The notes: generated from the letters alone by a model not told the origin. Positions 9,109 through 22,233 are shown, counted from the stretch's first letter. The stretch is 64,000 bases of DNA from Streptomyces sp. 549 (GCF_030124175.1 NZ_JASKMT010000016.1:1-64000), one strand, 5' to 3'. Numbers and translations: made by a program.

Positions 9109-11004
9109 TCAGACCGCCCTCATCAGCAGGGTGGCAGCGATCAGGAGCGCCGCACCGCCGAACATCGAGACCGCGTAACTGCGGGCGAAGCCGTTCTGGA
9201 CGCGTCGCAGCCGGCCGGACAGGCCGCCGAAGCCGGCGGCGGTACCGTTGACGACCCCGTCGACGAGCTTGTGGTCGACGTAGACGAGGCTGCGGGTCAG
9301 GTGCTCGCCGCCGCGGACCAGCACGACGTGGTTGAAGTCGTCCTGGAGCAGGTCGCGCCGGGCCGCGCGGGTGAGCACGCTGCCGCGGGGGGCGACCGCC
9401 GGCACGGGACTGCGCCCGTACTGGGCCCAGGCGACGCCGACGCCGATCAGCAGCACGACGACCGTCAGAGCGGTGATCACCGGGACGCTGAGCGGCGGGT
9501 GGCCGTGCTCGTACGCGGTGACCGGCTCCAGCCAGTTGACGAAGGCGTCGTTCAGCTTGAACAGGCCGCCGGCGAAGACCGAGCCGAACGCCAGGACCAC
9601 CATGGGGATCGTCATGGACCTCGGCGACTCGTGCGGGTGCGGCTCGCGGCCCTCGGCGTCGGGCTGCCAGCGCTTCTCGCCGAAGAACGTCAGGATCATC
9701 ACGCGCGTCATGTAGTACGCGGTGAGCGCCGCGCCGAGGAGCGTGACCGCGCCCAGGATCCAGCCCTGGGTGCCGCCCTTGGCGAAGGCCGCCTCGATGA
9801 TGGCGTCCTTGGAGAAGAAGCCGGACAGGCCGGGGAAACCGATGATGGCGAGGTAGCCCAGGCCGAAGGTGACGAAGGTGACGGGCATGTACTTCCGCAG
9901 CCCGCCGTACCGGCGCATGTCCACCTCGTCGTTCATGCCGTGCATGACCGAGCCGGCACCGAGGAACAGCCCGGCCTTGAAGAAGCCGTGCGTGACCAGG
10001 TGCATGATGGCGAAGGCGTAGCCGATCGGGCCGAGCCCGGCGGCGAGGACCATGTAGCCGATCTGCGACATCGTCGAACCCGCGAGGGCCTTCTTGATGT
10101 CGTCCTTGGCGCAACCGACGATCGCACCGAAGATCAGCGTGACCGCGCCGACGACGACCACCGCCGTCTGCGCGTCCGGGGCGGCGTTGAAGATCGCGCC
10201 GGACCGGGTGATGAGGTACACGCCGGCGGTGACCATGGTCGCCGCGTGGATCAGGGCGGAGACCGGGGTCGGGCCCTCCATCGCGTCGCCCAGCCAGGAC
10301 TGCAGCGGCACCTGCGCGGACTTGCCGCAGGCGGCGAGCAGCAGCATCAGGCCGATCGCGGTCAGCGTGCCCTGCGAGGCCTCGGTGGCGCTGCCCAGGA
10401 CCGGGGTGAAGGCGAAGGTGCCGAAGGTGGTGAACATCAGGAAGATGGCGATGGCCAGCCCCATGTCACCGACCCGGTTGACCAGGAACGCCTTCTTCGC
10501 CGCGGCGGCGGCGCTCGGCTTGTGCTGCCAGAAGCCGATCAGCAGGAACGACGCCAGGCCGACGCCCTCCCAGCCGACGTACAGCAGCAGGTAGTTGTCG
10601 GCGAGGACGAGCAGCAGCATCGCCGACAGGAACAGGTTGAGGTAGCCGAAGAAGCGGCGGCGCCGCTCGTCGTGCTCCATGTAGCCGATCGAGTAGATGT
10701 GGATCAGCGTGCCCACACCGGTGATCAGCAGCACGAACGTCATGGACAGCTGGTCCAGCTGGAAGGCGACGTCCGCCTGGAAGTCGGCCACCGGCACCCA
10801 GCTGAACAGGTGCTGGTGCAGGGCGCGGTCGTCGCCGCTGCGACCGAGCATGCCCGCGAAGAGGACGGCGGCGAGGACGAAGGACGCACCGGCCAGGGCG
10901 GTGCCGAGCCAGTGCCCGACCCCGTCCAGCCTTCGCCCGCCGCACAGCAGGACGGCCGCGCCGAGCAGCGGCGCCGCGACGAGCAGTCCGATCAATGACT
11001 CCAC
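9109..11004 (-). CDS. nuoL: NADH-quinone oxidoreductase subunit L
   Basis: A 631-aa largest antiporter-like subunit. It shows the [19 protein letters not shown] helix with the key Glu, [20 protein letters not shown] with the channel Lys, [15 protein letters not shown], and a long C-terminal region that includes the lateral helix and [15 protein letters not shown] 11004 starts 14 bp after the nuoK stop, one of the few small gaps in the operon. No truncation is seen. Confidence 0.97.
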   Translation of the reverse strand: MESLIGLLVAAPLLGAAVLLCGGRRLDGVGHWLGTALAGASFVLAAVLFAGMLGRSGDDRALHQHLFSWVPVADFQADVAFQLDQLSMTFVLLITGVGTLIHIYSIGYMEHDERRRRFFGYLNLFLSAMLLLVLADNYLLLYVGWEGVGLASFLLIGFWQHKPSAAAAAKKAFLVNRVGDMGLAIAIFLMFTTFGTFAFTPVLGSATEASQGTLTAIGLMLLLAACGKSAQVPLQSWLGDAMEGPTPVSALIHAATMVTAGVYLITRSGAIFNAAPDAQTAVVVVGAVTLIFGAIVGCAKDDIKKALAGSTMSQIGYMVLAAGLGPIGYAFAIMHLVTHGFFKAGLFLGAGSVMHGMNDEVDMRRYGGLRKYMPVTFVTFGLGYLAIIGFPGLSGFFSKDAIIEAAFAKGGTQGWILGAVTLLGAALTAYYMTRVMILTFFGEKRWQPDAEGREPHPHESPRSMTIPMVVLAFGSVFAGGLFKLNDAFVNWLEPVTAYEHGHPPLSVPVITALTVVVLLIGVGVAWAQYGRSPVPAVAPRGSVLTRAARRDLLQDDFNHVVLVRGGEHLTRSLVYVDHKLVDGVVNGTAAGFGGLSGRLRRVQNGFARSYAVSMFGGAALLIAATLLMRAV

Positions 11005-11017
11005 TGGTTCGTACCCC

Positions 11018-11317
11018 TTACAGCTTCATCAGGCTGGCGTCGTCGACCGAGGCCGAGTGGCGGGAGCGGTAGAGCATCACGATGATCGCCAGTCCCACCA
11101 CGACCTCGGCGGCGGCGACGACCATGACGAAGAACGCCATGACCTGGCCGTCGAGGTTGCCGTGCATGCGGGAGAAGGCGACCAGCGTCAGGTTGGCCGC
11201 GTTCAGCATCAGTTCGATGCTCATGAACACCACGATGGCGTTCCGCCGGATCAGCACCCCGGAGGCGCCGATGGTGAACAGCAGCGCGGCCAGGTACAGA
11301 TAGTTCACCGGGTTCAC
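11018..11317 (-). CDS. nuoK: NADH-quinone oxidoreductase subunit K
   Basis: A 99-aa, three-helix membrane subunit of complex I. It keeps the buried glutamates of the family: one in [14 protein letters not shown] and one in [11 protein letters not shown], both needed for proton coupling. The GTG start overlaps the nuoJ stop (GTGA). The C-terminus ends in the usual short basic/polar tail ([16 protein letters not shown]). Confidence 0.97.
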   Translation of the reverse strand: MNPVNYLYLAALLFTIGASGVLIRRNAIVVFMSIELMLNAANLTLVAFSRMHGNLDGQVMAFFVMVVAAAEVVVGLAIIVMLYRSRHSASVDDASLMKL

Positions 11318-12156
11318 TTGCCGGCCTCCTCGGCGGGCGACTGCCCGTGGTACTCGGCGGTGCGCTGCTCGATCGCGGCGAGCCGGGCCAGTTCCTCGGC
11401 CCCGATGTCCCGCACCTGGTCGCGTTCACGCAGTGTCGGGTTGACGGTCAGCTCGGACGGCGTGCCGTCGGGCAGCAGGCCGGGCTGGTTGACGCCGTTG
11501 TGCCGGGCGTAGACGCCGGGCGCGGGCAGCGGCGGGAGCTGCTTGCCGCTGCGCACCCGCGCCTCGGCCTGCTCGCGCTGCGACCTGGGCTTGTCGATGC
11601 GCTCGCGGTGCGTGAGCATCGTCGCGCCGACGGCGGCGACGGTGAGCAGCACGCCGGTGATCTCGAACGCCACGACGTACTCGGTGAACAGCTTCTCGGC
11701 GATGCCGGGGACGTTGCCGCCGAACGCGGCGTTGGCCTCCTCGACTCCGGTGAAGGTGCCCAGCGAGGCCTGGCCGATGCCGGCGATGAGCAGGATCGCC
11801 AGGCCGAGCGCACAGGTGACGGCCAGCCAGCGCTGCCCCTTCAGCGTCTCCTTGAGGGAGTCCGCGGCGCTGACACCGACCAGCATCAGCACGAACAGGA
11901 ACAGCATCATCACGGCGCCGGTGTAGACGACGATCTGCACGATGCCCAGGAAGTAGGCGCCGTTGGCGATGTAGAAGATCGCCAGCATCACCATCGTCCC
12001 GGCCAGGCAGAGCGCGGAGTGCACCGCGCGCCGCAGCAGGACCGTGCCGAGCGCGCCGGCGACCGCGAAGGTGCCCAGTACGTAGAACTGGACGGCCTCA
12101 GCGGTGGAGGTGGTGGCCGCGAGCATCTCGGGCGCGGCGGTGAGTGCGGTGCTCAC
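11314..12156 (-). CDS. nuoJ: NADH-quinone oxidoreductase subunit J
   Basis: A 280-aa membrane subunit with five helices in its first 185 residues, including the family signature [20 protein letters not shown] use GTG 12156, which overlaps the nuoI stop (GTGA); the longer open frame upstream only reads through nuoI in another phase. The last 80 or so residues are a hydrophilic tail (from about [12 protein letters not shown] to PAEEAGK) absent from the E. coli protein, which ends near residue 184. Confidence 0.96.
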   Translation of the reverse strand: MSTALTAAPEMLAATTSTAEAVQFYVLGTFAVAGALGTVLLRRAVHSALCLAGTMVMLAIFYIANGAYFLGIVQIVVYTGAVMMLFLFVLMLVGVSAADSLKETLKGQRWLAVTCALGLAILLIAGIGQASLGTFTGVEEANAAFGGNVPGIAEKLFTEYVVAFEITGVLLTVAAVGATMLTHRERIDKPRSQREQAEARVRSGKQLPPLPAPGVYARHNGVNQPGLLPDGTPSELTVNPTLRERDQVRDIGAEELARLAAIEQRTAEYHGQSPAEEAGK

Positions 12157-12803
12157 TTCTGCTTCACCTCCTCGGCGGCCGGCGCGGTGGTCGGCTCGGG
12201 GGCGGGCGTGGCGGCCGGCTCCTGCGGGCCGAAGGTGTCCGCGGACGCCTGCGGGACGCCGGTGTCGGTGATCGTCTGCTGCTCGGTGCCGGGCGCGGCC
12301 TCGGTGACGAGGCCGCTGTAGTAGTCCTTGTCGGTCATCCCCGGGAAGATCGCGTGCGGCGAGTCGACCATGCCCTCCTGGAGGCCGACGAGCAGTTCCT
12401 CCTTGGTGTAGATGAGGGACTCCCGGGTGCGGTCGGCGAGTTCGTACTCGTTGGTCATGGTCAGTGCCCTGGTGGGGCACGCCTCGACGCACAGGCCGCA
12501 CAGGATGCAGCGCAGGTAGTTGATCTGGTAGACGCGGCCGTACCGCTCACCGGGCGAGTAGCGCTCCTCCTCGGTGTTGTCCGCGCCCTCGACGTAGATG
12601 GCGTCGGCCGGGCAGGCCCAGGCGCACAGCTCGCAGCCGATGCACTTCTCCAGGCCGTCCGGGTGCCGGTTGAGCTGGTGGCGGCCGTGGAAGCGCGGCG
12701 CGGTGGCCTTCTTCTGCTCGGGGTACTGCTCGGTGAGCCGCTTCTTGAACATGGCCTTGAAGGTCACGCCGAAGCCGGCCACCGGATTGAGGAATTCAGG
12801 CAT
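12153..12803 (-). CDS. nuoI: NADH-quinone oxidoreductase subunit I (2x[4Fe-4S])
   Basis: A 216-aa ferredoxin-like subunit that carries electrons through clusters N6a and N6b toward N2. Two CxxCxxCxxxCP motifs are complete: C54/C57/C60/C64 and C99/C102/C105/C109. After about residue 160 there is a Pro/Ala/Thr/Glu-rich tail of about 55 residues not found in the E. coli subunit. ATG 12803 overlaps the end of nuoH by 8 bp. Cytoplasmic arm of complex I, next to the membrane. Confidence 0.97.
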   Translation of the reverse strand: MPEFLNPVAGFGVTFKAMFKKRLTEQYPEQKKATAPRFHGRHQLNRHPDGLEKCIGCELCAWACPADAIYVEGADNTEEERYSPGERYGRVYQINYLRCILCGLCVEACPTRALTMTNEYELADRTRESLIYTKEELLVGLQEGMVDSPHAIFPGMTDKDYYSGLVTEAAPGTEQQTITDTGVPQASADTFGPQEPAATPAPEPTTAPAAEEVKQK

Positions 12804-14217
12804 CGTCGGACTCCTTGCTGTCGCTCCCGGCGCTCCCGGCGTCGTGCGGGCCGTCGCCGCCCGCGGCGGGTGCGCCGACGGTGGCCGGCTGCTCCTGGCG
12901 GGAGCGTCGGCGCGGTACCGGTGGCAGGCTCTGGCCCGGCAGCGGCGGCACGGGGTAGCCGCCCGCCATCGGGTCGAACTCGGGCTCGCCGTCCGCCTCG
13001 GTCTCGGCGGCGGTCCGGCGTTCCTCCCGGTCGCGGAGGATGTCCACGACGAAGGAGATGAGCAGCAGCGCGAGGATGCCGCCGGCCACCCACAGGATGA
13101 TCTGGGTGAACTCGTAGCCCTCGTTGCGCATCGCCCGGACGGTGGCGACCATCATCAGCCACACCAGGGAGACCGGGATGAGGACCTTCCACCCGAGCTT
13201 CATGAACTGGTCGTAGCGCACCCGCGGCAGCGTGCCGCGCAGCCAGACGAAGACGAACAGCAGCACGTTGAGCTTGATGACGAACCACAGCAGCGGCCAC
13301 CAGCCCTCGTTGGCGCCCGGCCACCAGGTGGAGATGGGCGCCGGCGCGCGCCAGCCGCCGAGGAACAGCGTCACGGCGAGCGCGGAGACGGTGACCATGT
13401 GGATGTACTCGGCGAGCATGAACATCGCGAACTTGATCGACGAGTACTCGGTGTTGAAGCCGCCGACGAGGTCGCCCTCGGACTCGGGCATGTCGAACGG
13501 CGCCCGGTGGGCCTCGCCGACCATCGCCACCATGTAGATGAGGAACGACACCGGCAGCAGCACCGCGAACCAGGTGTCGCCCTGCGCCCCGACGATGGTC
13601 GAGGTGGACATGGAACCGGAGTAGAGGAAGACCGCCGCGAAGCTGAGGCCCATGGCGACCTCGTAGCTGATGATCTGGGCGGTGGCCCGCACGCCGCCCA
13701 GCAGCGGGTACGTCGAGCCCGACGACCAGCCGGCGAGGACCGTGCCGTAGGCGGCGATGGACGCGGTGGCGAGGATGTAGAGGATCGCCACCGGCATGTC
13801 GGTGAGCTGCATCGCGGTGCGGGTGCCGAAGATCGACACCTCGTTGCCGGGCGGCCCGAACGGGATGACGGCGATCGCCATGAAGGCCGGGATGGCGCCC
13901 AGGATCGGCGCCAGCACGTAGACGGCCTTGTCGGCGCCCTTGACGTTGACGTCCTCCTTCAGCATCAGCTTGATGCCGTCGGCGAGCGACTGGAGCATGC
14001 CCCACGGGCCGTGCCGGTTGGGCCCGATGCGCAGCTGCATCCAGGCGACGACCTTGCGCTCCATGACGATGGAGATCAGCACGGTCACCATCAGGAACGC
14101 GAAGCAGAAGACCGCCTTGAGCAGGATCAGCCAGAACGGGTCGGTCCCGAACATGGACAGGTCCTCGGCGGCGAGGTGGACCGGGGAGCCGGGGACCCCC
14201 GCCTGGATGACGCTCAC
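12796..14217 (-). CDS. nuoH: NADH-quinone oxidoreductase subunit H
   Basis: A 473-aa, eight-helix subunit forming much of the quinone chamber. It has [21 protein letters not shown], the acidic loop [21 protein letters not shown] and [20 protein letters not shown] place the start at GTG 14217, which overlaps the nuoG stop by 4 bp; the frame is open far upstream but antisense-like there. The final 75 residues (from [18 protein letters not shown]) are a disordered Pro/Arg/Ala-rich tail beyond the E. coli length. Confidence 0.96.
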   Translation of the reverse strand: MSVIQAGVPGSPVHLAAEDLSMFGTDPFWLILLKAVFCFAFLMVTVLISIVMERKVVAWMQLRIGPNRHGPWGMLQSLADGIKLMLKEDVNVKGADKAVYVLAPILGAIPAFMAIAVIPFGPPGNEVSIFGTRTAMQLTDMPVAILYILATASIAAYGTVLAGWSSGSTYPLLGGVRATAQIISYEVAMGLSFAAVFLYSGSMSTSTIVGAQGDTWFAVLLPVSFLIYMVAMVGEAHRAPFDMPESEGDLVGGFNTEYSSIKFAMFMLAEYIHMVTVSALAVTLFLGGWRAPAPISTWWPGANEGWWPLLWFVIKLNVLLFVFVWLRGTLPRVRYDQFMKLGWKVLIPVSLVWLMMVATVRAMRNEGYEFTQIILWVAGGILALLLISFVVDILRDREERRTAAETEADGEPEFDPMAGGYPVPPLPGQSLPPVPRRRSRQEQPATVGAPAAGGDGPHDAGSAGSDSKESDDA

Positions 14218-16759
14218 GCTCGCACCTCCGGTGATGCTGCTTCGGTGTCGGCGTCCGGTTCGGCGGGGGCGCCGATCCGGACGAGGCCGCCGGGCTGCGC
14301 GCCGGTCTCGTCGGCGACGCCGCCGCCGACGGAGTTGAGCGGCAGCCACACCACCCGGTCGGGCATCTCGGTGACGGCCAGCGGCAGTACGACGGTGCCG
14401 CGCGGGCCCGTCACGGCCAGCGGCTCGCCGTCCGCGACGCCCGCCTCGGCGGCGGTGGCAGTGGAGAGCCGGGCGACCGCCGGGTGGCGGGTGCCGGCCA
14501 GGGCCTCGTCGCCGTCCTGGAGGCGCCCGTTGTCCAGCAGCAGCCGGTGCCCGGCGAGCACCGCCTCGCCGGCGCCTGCGGCGGGCACCGCCCGGCCGGA
14601 CGACGGCGGTTCGGTGAGCGTCGCACGGCCCTCGTCGGCCGCTCGGTCGGTGGGTCCGCGGTGGCCGAGCCGGGTCAGTTCGGCGCGGATCGTGCGCACG
14701 TCGGGCAGTCCGAGGTGCACGTCGAGCGCGTCGGCGAGCATGTTGAGCGCGCGGGCGTCGGGGAGGACGAACCGGCGGGTCATCTGGTCGGGCTTGATGG
14801 CCGCCTCGAACGGCCGCGCCCGGCCCTCCCAGTTGAGGAAGGTGCCGGACTTCTCGACCACCGCGGACACCGGCAGGACCACGTCGGCCCGCTGGGTGAC
14901 CTCGCTGGGCCGCAGTTCCAGGCTGACCAGGAACCCGACGGCGTCCAGCGCGGCACGCGCCCGCGCCGGGTCGGGCAGGTCGGCGACCTCGACGCCGCCG
15001 ACGAGCAGCGCGGCGAGTTCCCCGGTGGCGGCGGCCTCGATGATCTGCCCGGTGTCGCGGCCGACGCCGCGCGGCAGTTCGGCGACGCCCCAGGCGGTGG
15101 CCGTCTCCTCGCGGGCCCGCGGGTCGGTCGCGGACCGCCCGCCGGGCAGCAGCGTGGGCAGCGCGCCCACCTCGACGGCGCCGCGCTCCCCGGCCCGGCG
15201 CGGAATCCACACCAGGCGCGCGCCGGTCGCGGTGGCGAGCCGCACGGCGGCGGTGAGCGCGCCGGGCACGGCGGCCAGCCGCTCACCGGCGAGGATCACC
15301 GCGCCCTCGGCGCGCAGCGCGTCGGCGGCCTGGCGGCCCTGCTCGTCGAGCCCGACGCCGCCGGCGAGCGCGTCCAGCCACTCGGTCTCGGTGCCGGGTG
15401 CGGCGGCCAGCAGGGTGCCGCCCGTCTTGCGCAGGCCCCGGGTGGCATGCGTGGCGAGGGTGAAGGTGCGCTGGCCGTGCGTGCGGTGGGCCTTGCGCAG
15501 CCGCAGGAAGACGCCGGGCGCCTCCTCCTCCGCCTCGAACCCGGCCAGCAGCACGGCGGGCGCGGCTTCCAGAGCGGTGTGGGTGAGGCCACCGCCGTCG
15601 AGGTCGTGTCCGCGTCCGGCGACGTGGGCGGCGAGGAAGTCGGCCTCCTCGGCGCTGTGCTGCCGGGCCCGGAAGTCGACGTCGTTGGTGCCGAGCGCGA
15701 CGCGGGCGAACTTGCCGTAGGCGTAGGCGTCCTCGACGGTGAGCCGGCCGCCGGTGAGCACGCCCGTCCGGCCGCGGGCCCCGGCGAGCCCGGCCGCGGC
15801 GGCGGCGAGCGCCTCGGGCCAGCTCGCGGGGGCCAGTTCACCGGTGGCGGCGTCCCGCACCAGCGGGGTGGTGAGGCGGTCGGGGCGCTGCGCGTAGCGG
15901 AAGCCGAAGCGTCCCTTGTCGCACATCCACTCCTCGTTGACCTCGGGGTCGTCGGCGGCGAGCCGCCGCATGACCTTGCCGCGGCGGTGGTCGGTGCGGG
16001 TGGCGCAGCCCGTCGAGCAGTGCTCGCACACCGACGGCGAGGACACCAGGTCGAACGGCCGGGACCGGAAGCGGTACGCGGCCGAGGTGAGCGCGCCGAC
16101 GGGGCAGATCTGGATGGTGTTGCCGGAGAAGTACGACTGGAACGGGTCGCCCTCGCCGGTGCCGACCTGCTGGAGCGCGCCGCGTTCCAGCAGCTCGATC
16201 ATCGGGTCGCCGGCGATCTGGTTGGAGAAGCGGGTGCAGCGCGCACACAGCACGCAGCGTTCCCGGTCCAGCAGCACCTGCGTGGAGATCGGCACCGGCT
16301 TCTCGAAGGTCCGCTTGCGGCCCTCGAAGCGGGTGTCGGCGTCGCCGGTGGACATCGCCTGGTTCTGCAGCGGGCACTCGCCGCCCTTGTCGCAGACCGG
16401 GCAGTCCAGCGGGTGGTTGATGAGCAGCAGCTCCATCACACCGCGCTGCGCCTTCTCGGCGACGGGCGAGGTGAGCTGGGTGCGGACCACCATGCCGTCG
16501 GTGCAGGTGATGGTGCAGGAGGCCATCGGCTTGCGCTGGCCCTCGACCTCGACGATGCACTGGCGGCAGGCGCCGACCGGGTCGAGCAGCGGGTGGTCGC
16601 AGAACCGGGGGATGGCGATGCCCAGCAGCTCGGCGGCGCGGATGACCAGGGTGCCCTTGGGCACGCTGATCTGCGCGTCGTCGATGGTGAGGGATACCAG
16701 GTCCTCGGGCGGCGGACCCGCTTCCCCGCCACCGGAGGTCTTGGCGTCAGTGGTCACGG

Positions 16760-16763
<4 letters not shown>
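14214..16763 (-). CDS. nuoG: NADH-quinone oxidoreductase subunit G
   Basis: An 849-aa iron-sulfur subunit. Start chosen at GTG 16763, overlapping the nuoF stop (GTGA). Clusters visible: [2Fe-2S] N1b by C55, C66, C69, C83; His-ligated N5 by H117, C121, C124, C130; N4 by C170, C173, C176, C220; and the extra N7 cluster by C246, C249, C253, C281. The rest is a degenerate molybdopterin-oxidoreductase-like domain with a low-complexity segment near residue 740 ([20 protein letters not shown]). N7 retention is common in menaquinone-using complex I. Confidence 0.97.
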
Positions 16764-18111
<1,348 letters not shown>

Positions 18112-18115
<4 letters not shown>

Positions 18116-19014
18116 CGGTCCTCCTCCCCGCTGTCGGCGGCCGGACCGGTCGGGTTGACGGGGTCGGTCGGGTTGTCCGGGTCGGACGCAGCGGTGTCCT
18201 GCGGGGCGTCGTGCGAGCTGGGGTGCGTCGCCGGGGGCTCCTCCGCCGCCTTGCGGCCCGCGCCGCCGGACGGGCGGGGCGCGGGATCGGCGGGCACACG
18301 TTCGCTGCGCGGTCCGACGACCCGGCCGGACTCCGTCTCGCCCTTGGCGAGGCGCAGGCCGGCGAGCGAGGCGGGGCCCGCGCCGCCGCCCGCGGCGACG
18401 GCGCCGGGCCGTTCGTCGGGGAATCCGGCGAGGATGCGGGCGGTGTCCTTGAAGGTGCACAGCGGCGCACCGCGGGTCGGCACGACCTCGCGGCCGGCCC
18501 GCAGGTCGTCGACGAGCTGCTTGGCGGAGTCGATCGTCTGGTTGTCGAAGAACTCCCAGTTGACCATCACCACCGGCGCGTAGTCGCAGGCCGCGTTGCA
18601 CTCGATGTGCTCCAGCGTGACCTTGCCGTCCTCGGTGGTCTCGCTGTTCGCCACCCGGAGGTGGTCCTGGAGCGCCTCGAAGATGGCGTCGCCGCCGAGC
18701 ACCGCGCACAGCGTGTTGGTGCACACGCCGACCTGGTAGTCACCGCTGGGCTTGCGCCGGTACATGGAGTAGAAGGTCACCACCGCGGTGACCTCGGCGG
18801 TGGTCAGTCCCAGCACCTCGGCGCAGAACCGCACGCCCGTGCGGGTGACGTGGCCCTCCTCCGCCTGCATCAGGTGCAGCAGCGGCAGCAGCGCCGAGCG
18901 GCTGTCGGGGTAGCGGGCCACGACCTCCTTGGCGTCCGCTTCGAGCCGGGCCCGGACATCGGCCGGGAAGTCGGGGGCGGGCAGTTGCGGCATGCCCAGT
19001 TGCACGTCCGTCAC
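18112..19014 (-). CDS. nuoE: NADH-quinone oxidoreductase subunit E
   Basis: A 300-aa [2Fe-2S] N1a subunit with ligands C98, C103, C139 and C143 (VCTNTLCAV and [10 protein letters not shown]). The E. coli protein ends near residue 166. Here the thioredoxin-like domain is followed by a conserved-looking stretch ([20 protein letters not shown]) and then about 85 disordered residues rich in Pro, Ala, Asp and Gly. GTG 19014 overlaps the nuoD stop. The tail is encoded in normal high-GC codons, so it is not a frameshift product. Confidence 0.96.
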
Positions 19015-20351
19015 CGGTCGACACCTCCCATCACGGGGTCGATGGATGCGACGGCGACGATGACGTCGGCGACCTGGCCGCCCTCACACATCGCCGCCAT
19101 GGATTCGAGGTTGGTGAAGGACGGGTCGCGGAAGTGCACCCGGTAGGGGCGGGTGCCGCCGTCGCTGACGACGTGCACGCCCAGTTCGCCCTTGGGCGAC
19201 TCGACCGCGGCGTACGCCTGGCCGGGCGGCACCCGGAAGCCCTCGGTCACCAGCTTGAAGTGGTGGATGAGGGCCTCCATGGAGGTGCCCATGATCTTCT
19301 TGATGTGGTCGAGGGAGTTGCCGAGCCCGTCCGGGCCGAGCGCGAGCTGCGCGGGCCAGGCGATCTTCTTGTCGCCGACCATGACCGGTCCTGGTTCGAG
19401 CCGGTCGATGCACTGCTCGACGATGCGCAGCGACTCGCGCATCTCCTCCAGCCGGATCAGGAACCGGCCGTAGGAGTCGCAGGTGTCGGCGGTCGGCACC
19501 TCGAAGTCGTACGTCTCGTAACCGCAGTAGGGCTGAGCCTTGCGCAGGTCGTGCGGCAGTCCGGCCGAGCGCAGGATCGGGCCGGTCGCGCCGAGCGCCA
19601 TGCAGCCGGCCAGGTCGAGGTGACCGACGTCCATGAGCCGCGCCTTGAAGACGGGGTTGCCGGTGCAGAGCTTGTCGTACTCCGGCAGGTTCCTGCGCAT
19701 CTGCTTGACGAACTCGCGCAGCTGGTCGATCGCACCGGGTGGCAGGTCCTGGGCGAGGCCGCCGGGACGGATGAAGGCGTGGTTCATCCGCAGGCCGGTG
19801 ATCAACTCGAAGAGGTCCAGGACCAGTTCGCGGTCCCGGAAGCCGTAGATCATGACGGTGGTCGCGCCCAGCTCCATGCCGCCGGTGGCGATGGCGACGA
19901 AGTGCGAGGAGAGACGGTTCAGCTCCATCAGCAGGACCCGCAGCACGGTGGCCCGGTCGGGGATGTCGTCCTCGATGCCGAGCAGCTTCTCCACCGCGAG
20001 GCAGTACGCCGTCTCGTTGAAGAACGGCGTGAGGTAGTCCATCCGCGTCACGAACGTGGTGCCCTGCGTCCACGTGCGGTACTCGAGGTTCTTCTCGATG
20101 CCGGTGTGGAGGTAGCCGATGCCGCAGCGGGCCTCGGTGACCGTCTCGCCGTCGATCTCCAGGATGAGCCGCAGCACACCGTGCGTGGAGGGGTGCTGGG
20201 GGCCCATGTTGACGATGATCTTCTCGTCGTCGGTCCTGGCCGCCGCCGCGGCGACCTCGTCCCAGTCTCCGCCGCTGACGGTGTAGACGGTGCCCTCGGT
20301 CGTCTCTCGGGAACTGGCCGTCGGGGTGGCGGCCTGCGAGGTGTTGCTCAT
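19011..20351 (-). CDS. nuoD: NADH-quinone oxidoreductase subunit D
   Basis: A 446-aa 49-kDa-type subunit that with NuoB forms the quinone-reduction site. Motifs: [15 protein letters not shown] (quinone-binding His loop), [27 protein letters not shown], and the C-terminal [11 protein letters not shown] where [NiFe]-hydrogenase relatives have metal-binding Cys. An N-terminal Ser/Thr-rich leader of about 25 residues precedes the domain. ATG 20351 shares one base with the nuoC stop (TAATG). Confidence 0.97.
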   Translation of the reverse strand: MSNTSQAATPTASSRETTEGTVYTVSGGDWDEVAAAAARTDDEKIIVNMGPQHPSTHGVLRLILEIDGETVTEARCGIGYLHTGIEKNLEYRTWTQGTTFVTRMDYLTPFFNETAYCLAVEKLLGIEDDIPDRATVLRVLLMELNRLSSHFVAIATGGMELGATTVMIYGFRDRELVLDLFELITGLRMNHAFIRPGGLAQDLPPGAIDQLREFVKQMRRNLPEYDKLCTGNPVFKARLMDVGHLDLAGCMALGATGPILRSAGLPHDLRKAQPYCGYETYDFEVPTADTCDSYGRFLIRLEEMRESLRIVEQCIDRLEPGPVMVGDKKIAWPAQLALGPDGLGNSLDHIKKIMGTSMEALIHHFKLVTEGFRVPPGQAYAAVESPKGELGVHVVSDGGTRPYRVHFRDPSFTNLESMAAMCEGGQVADVIVAVASIDPVMGGVDR

Positions 20352-21073
20352 TAGCTGTACGACCTCCGCTGGTCGGGAGCCGGGATCTGGGCGCCCTTGT
20401 ACTCGACGGGGATGCCGCCGAGCGGGTAGTCCTTGCGCTGCGGGAAGCCCTGCCAGTCGTCGGGCATCATGATCCGGGTGAGTGCCGGGTGGCCGTCGAA
20501 GACAATGCCGAAGAAGTCGAACGCCTCCCGCTCGTGCCAGTCGTTCGTCGGGTAGACGTCGACGACCGACGGGATGTGCGGGTCGGCGTCGGCGACGGAG
20601 ACCTCCAGCCGGATGATCCGGTTGTGGGTGTAGGACCGCAGGTGGTAGACGGCGTGCAGCTCGCGTCCCTTGTCACCCGGGTAGTGCACGCCGCTCACGC
20701 CGGAGCAGTACTCGAAGCGCAGCGCCGGGTCGTCGCGCAGGGTCCGGCAGACCAGCACCAGGTGCTCGCGGGCGACGTGGAACGTCAGCTCGCCGCGGTC
20801 GACGACCGTCTTCTCCAGGGCGTTCTCCGGGAGCAGCCCCTGCTCCTCCAGCGCGCCTTCGAGTTCGTCGGCGACCTCGTCGAAGTACGAGCCGTAGGGC
20901 CGCGAACTCGCGCCCGGCAGCCGCACGGTGCGCACCAGGCCGCCGTAACCGGAGGTGTCCCCGGCGGCCTGGGCGCCGAACATGCCGCGCCGGACGTCGA
21001 TGACCTCACCCACGTCGTCCCGCTGGGCGCGGACCTCTTTGGCGGTGCTGCCGCCGCTCTGATCGTCGCTCAC
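20351..21073 (-). CDS. nuoC: NADH-quinone oxidoreductase subunit C
   Basis: A 240-aa 30-kDa-type subunit, separate from NuoD (they are fused in E. coli). The family signature is [19 protein letters not shown] Gln/Ser/Gly N-terminus of about 40 residues precedes the alpha/beta domain. GTG 21073 overlaps the nuoB stop (GTGA). The C-terminus [20 protein letters not shown] is typical of actinobacterial members. Confidence 0.97.
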   Translation of the reverse strand: MSDDQSGGSTAKEVRAQRDDVGEVIDVRRGMFGAQAAGDTSGYGGLVRTVRLPGASSRPYGSYFDEVADELEGALEEQGLLPENALEKTVVDRGELTFHVAREHLVLVCRTLRDDPALRFEYCSGVSGVHYPGDKGRELHAVYHLRSYTHNRIIRLEVSVADADPHIPSVVDVYPTNDWHEREAFDFFGIVFDGHPALTRIMMPDDWQGFPQRKDYPLGGIPVEYKGAQIPAPDQRRSYS

Positions 21074-21624
21074 CGGAGCAGCCCCTTCATCTCGATCGTC
21101 GGGAGGGCCTTCAGGGCCGCTTCCTCCGCCTCACGGGCCGCCTGCTCGCGGTTGACGCCGAGCTTCTCCTCGCGGATCTTCTCGTGCAGCTTCAGGATCG
21201 CGTCGAGCAGCATCTCCGGCCGCGGCGGGCAGCCCGGCAGGTAGATGTCGACGGGCACGATGTGGTCGACGCCCTGCACGATCGCGTAGTTGTTGAACAT
21301 GCCGCCCGACGAGGCGCAGACACCCATCGAGATGACCCACTTGGGGTTCGGCATCTGGTCGTAGACCTGCCGCAGCACGGGTGCCATCTTCTGGCTGACC
21401 CGTCCGGCCACGATCATCAGGTCGGCCTGGCGCGGCGAGCCGCGGAAGACCTCCATGCCGAACCGGGCCAGGTCGTACCGTCCGGCGCCGGTGGTCATCA
21501 TCTCGATCGCGCAGCAGGCGAGCCCGAAGGTGGCCGGGAAGACGGATGACTTGCGCACCCAGCCGGCGGCTTGCTCCACCGTTGTGAGCAGGAAGCCGCT
21601 TGGCAGCTTCTCCTCGATTCCCAT
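21070..21624 (-). CDS. nuoB: NADH-quinone oxidoreductase subunit B
   Basis: A 184-aa PSST-type subunit holding cluster N2, the direct electron donor to quinone. Ligands are the tandem Cys C37-C38 (GLACCAIE), C103 (GVCASSGG) and C132 (LPGCPPRP). ATG 21624 gives the standard [18 protein letters not shown] 107-bp gap to nuoA, partly a 13-bp tandem repeat, is the only large gap in the operon. Confidence 0.97.
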   Translation of the reverse strand: MGIEEKLPSGFLLTTVEQAAGWVRKSSVFPATFGLACCAIEMMTTGAGRYDLARFGMEVFRGSPRQADLMIVAGRVSQKMAPVLRQVYDQMPNPKWVISMGVCASSGGMFNNYAIVQGVDHIVPVDIYLPGCPPRPEMLLDAILKLHEKIREEKLGVNREQAAREAEEAALKALPTIEMKGLLR

Positions 21625-21651
21625 CTGGTTTCGCCCCTATCTCAGATCCTC

Positions 21652-21690
21652 GGTCCGGGTGTCGGGTCCGGGTGTCGGGTCCGTGTGTCC
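21652..21690. repeat. 13-bp tandem repeat between nuoA and nuoB
   Basis: GGTCCGGGTGTCG is repeated at 21652-21664 and 21665-21677, followed by a degenerate copy to 21690. It fills the nuoA-nuoB spacer, so copy number changes would alter spacing in the mRNA without touching codons. Confidence 0.8.
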
Positions 21691-21731
21691 GACCGTCCGG
21701 CCGGCTGGACTGTTCGTCGGTGGTGTCCCCG

Positions 21732-22091
21732 TCAGTCCCACTCCAGGCCGCCGCGCCGCCAGTCGTAGGCGTAGGCGACGCCGATCAGGCCGACGAAGAT
21801 CAGCATCTGGACGAGACCGAACATGCCGAGGGCGTCGAAGTGGACGGCCCAGGGGTAGAGAAAGACGATCTCGACGTCGAAGACGATGAAGAGCATCGCC
21901 GTGATGTAGTACTTCACCGGGAAGCGCCCGCCGCCGGCCGGCATGGGAGTGGGCTCGATGCCGCACTCGTACGCCTCCAGCTTGGCGCGGTTGTAGCGCT
22001 TGGGGCCGATGACCGAGGCCATCACCACGGAGAAGACCGCGAAGGCCGCACCGAGAGCTCCGAGCACGAGGATGGGTACGTAGGCGTTCAC
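21732..22091 (-). CDS. nuoA: NADH-quinone oxidoreductase subunit A
   Basis: A 119-aa, three-helix subunit that begins the operon. I start it at GTG 22091 (VNAYVPILVLGAL), behind a GGAGCGAGGAGCG ribosome site; a longer frame upstream to 22229 has no membrane or family features and would run through the operator. Signatures are AKLEAYECGIEPTP (loop with the conformationally active Cys) and FPVKYYITAMLFIVFDVEIVF split over helix 2. A Rex-type operator lies about 104 bp upstream. Confidence 0.96.
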   Translation of the reverse strand: MNAYVPILVLGALGAAFAVFSVVMASVIGPKRYNRAKLEAYECGIEPTPMPAGGGRFPVKYYITAMLFIVFDVEIVFLYPWAVHFDALGMFGLVQMLIFVGLIGVAYAYDWRRGGLEWD

Positions 22092-22194
22092 CGCTCCTCG
22101 CTCCTTCCAGTCGCCGCTGACTAGCTGGGTCCTGCTGCGGGACTGCGCCCCCTCGCGGTTGCGGATCTCCCACGCGGTTGCGGAGATCGTGCAA

Positions 22195-22212
22195 TTGTGA
22201 GGCAGTTCACAA
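22195..22212 (-). promoter_or_regulatory. Rex-type operator in the nuo promoter region
   Basis: TTGTGAGGCAGTTCACAA is an 18-bp inverted repeat that matches the Rex consensus TTGTGAANNNNTTCACAA at all but one position of the arms. Rex is the NADH/NAD+-sensing repressor of respiratory genes in Streptomyces, and nuo is a known target in S. coelicolor. A possible minus-10 (TAGGAT on the minus strand, 22228-22233) lies 15 bp upstream, so bound Rex would sit just after the transcription start. Confidence 0.85.
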
Positions 22213-22233
22213 GCCCGAGCGGACTGCATCCTA

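Noticed and set aside
7414..15720. Very long plus-strand open frames (over 1000 codons) opposite the nuo genes
   Set aside because: They are His/Gln/Arg/Glu-rich antisense shadows of high-GC genes; the minus strand encodes full complex I subunits with all cofactor ligands.
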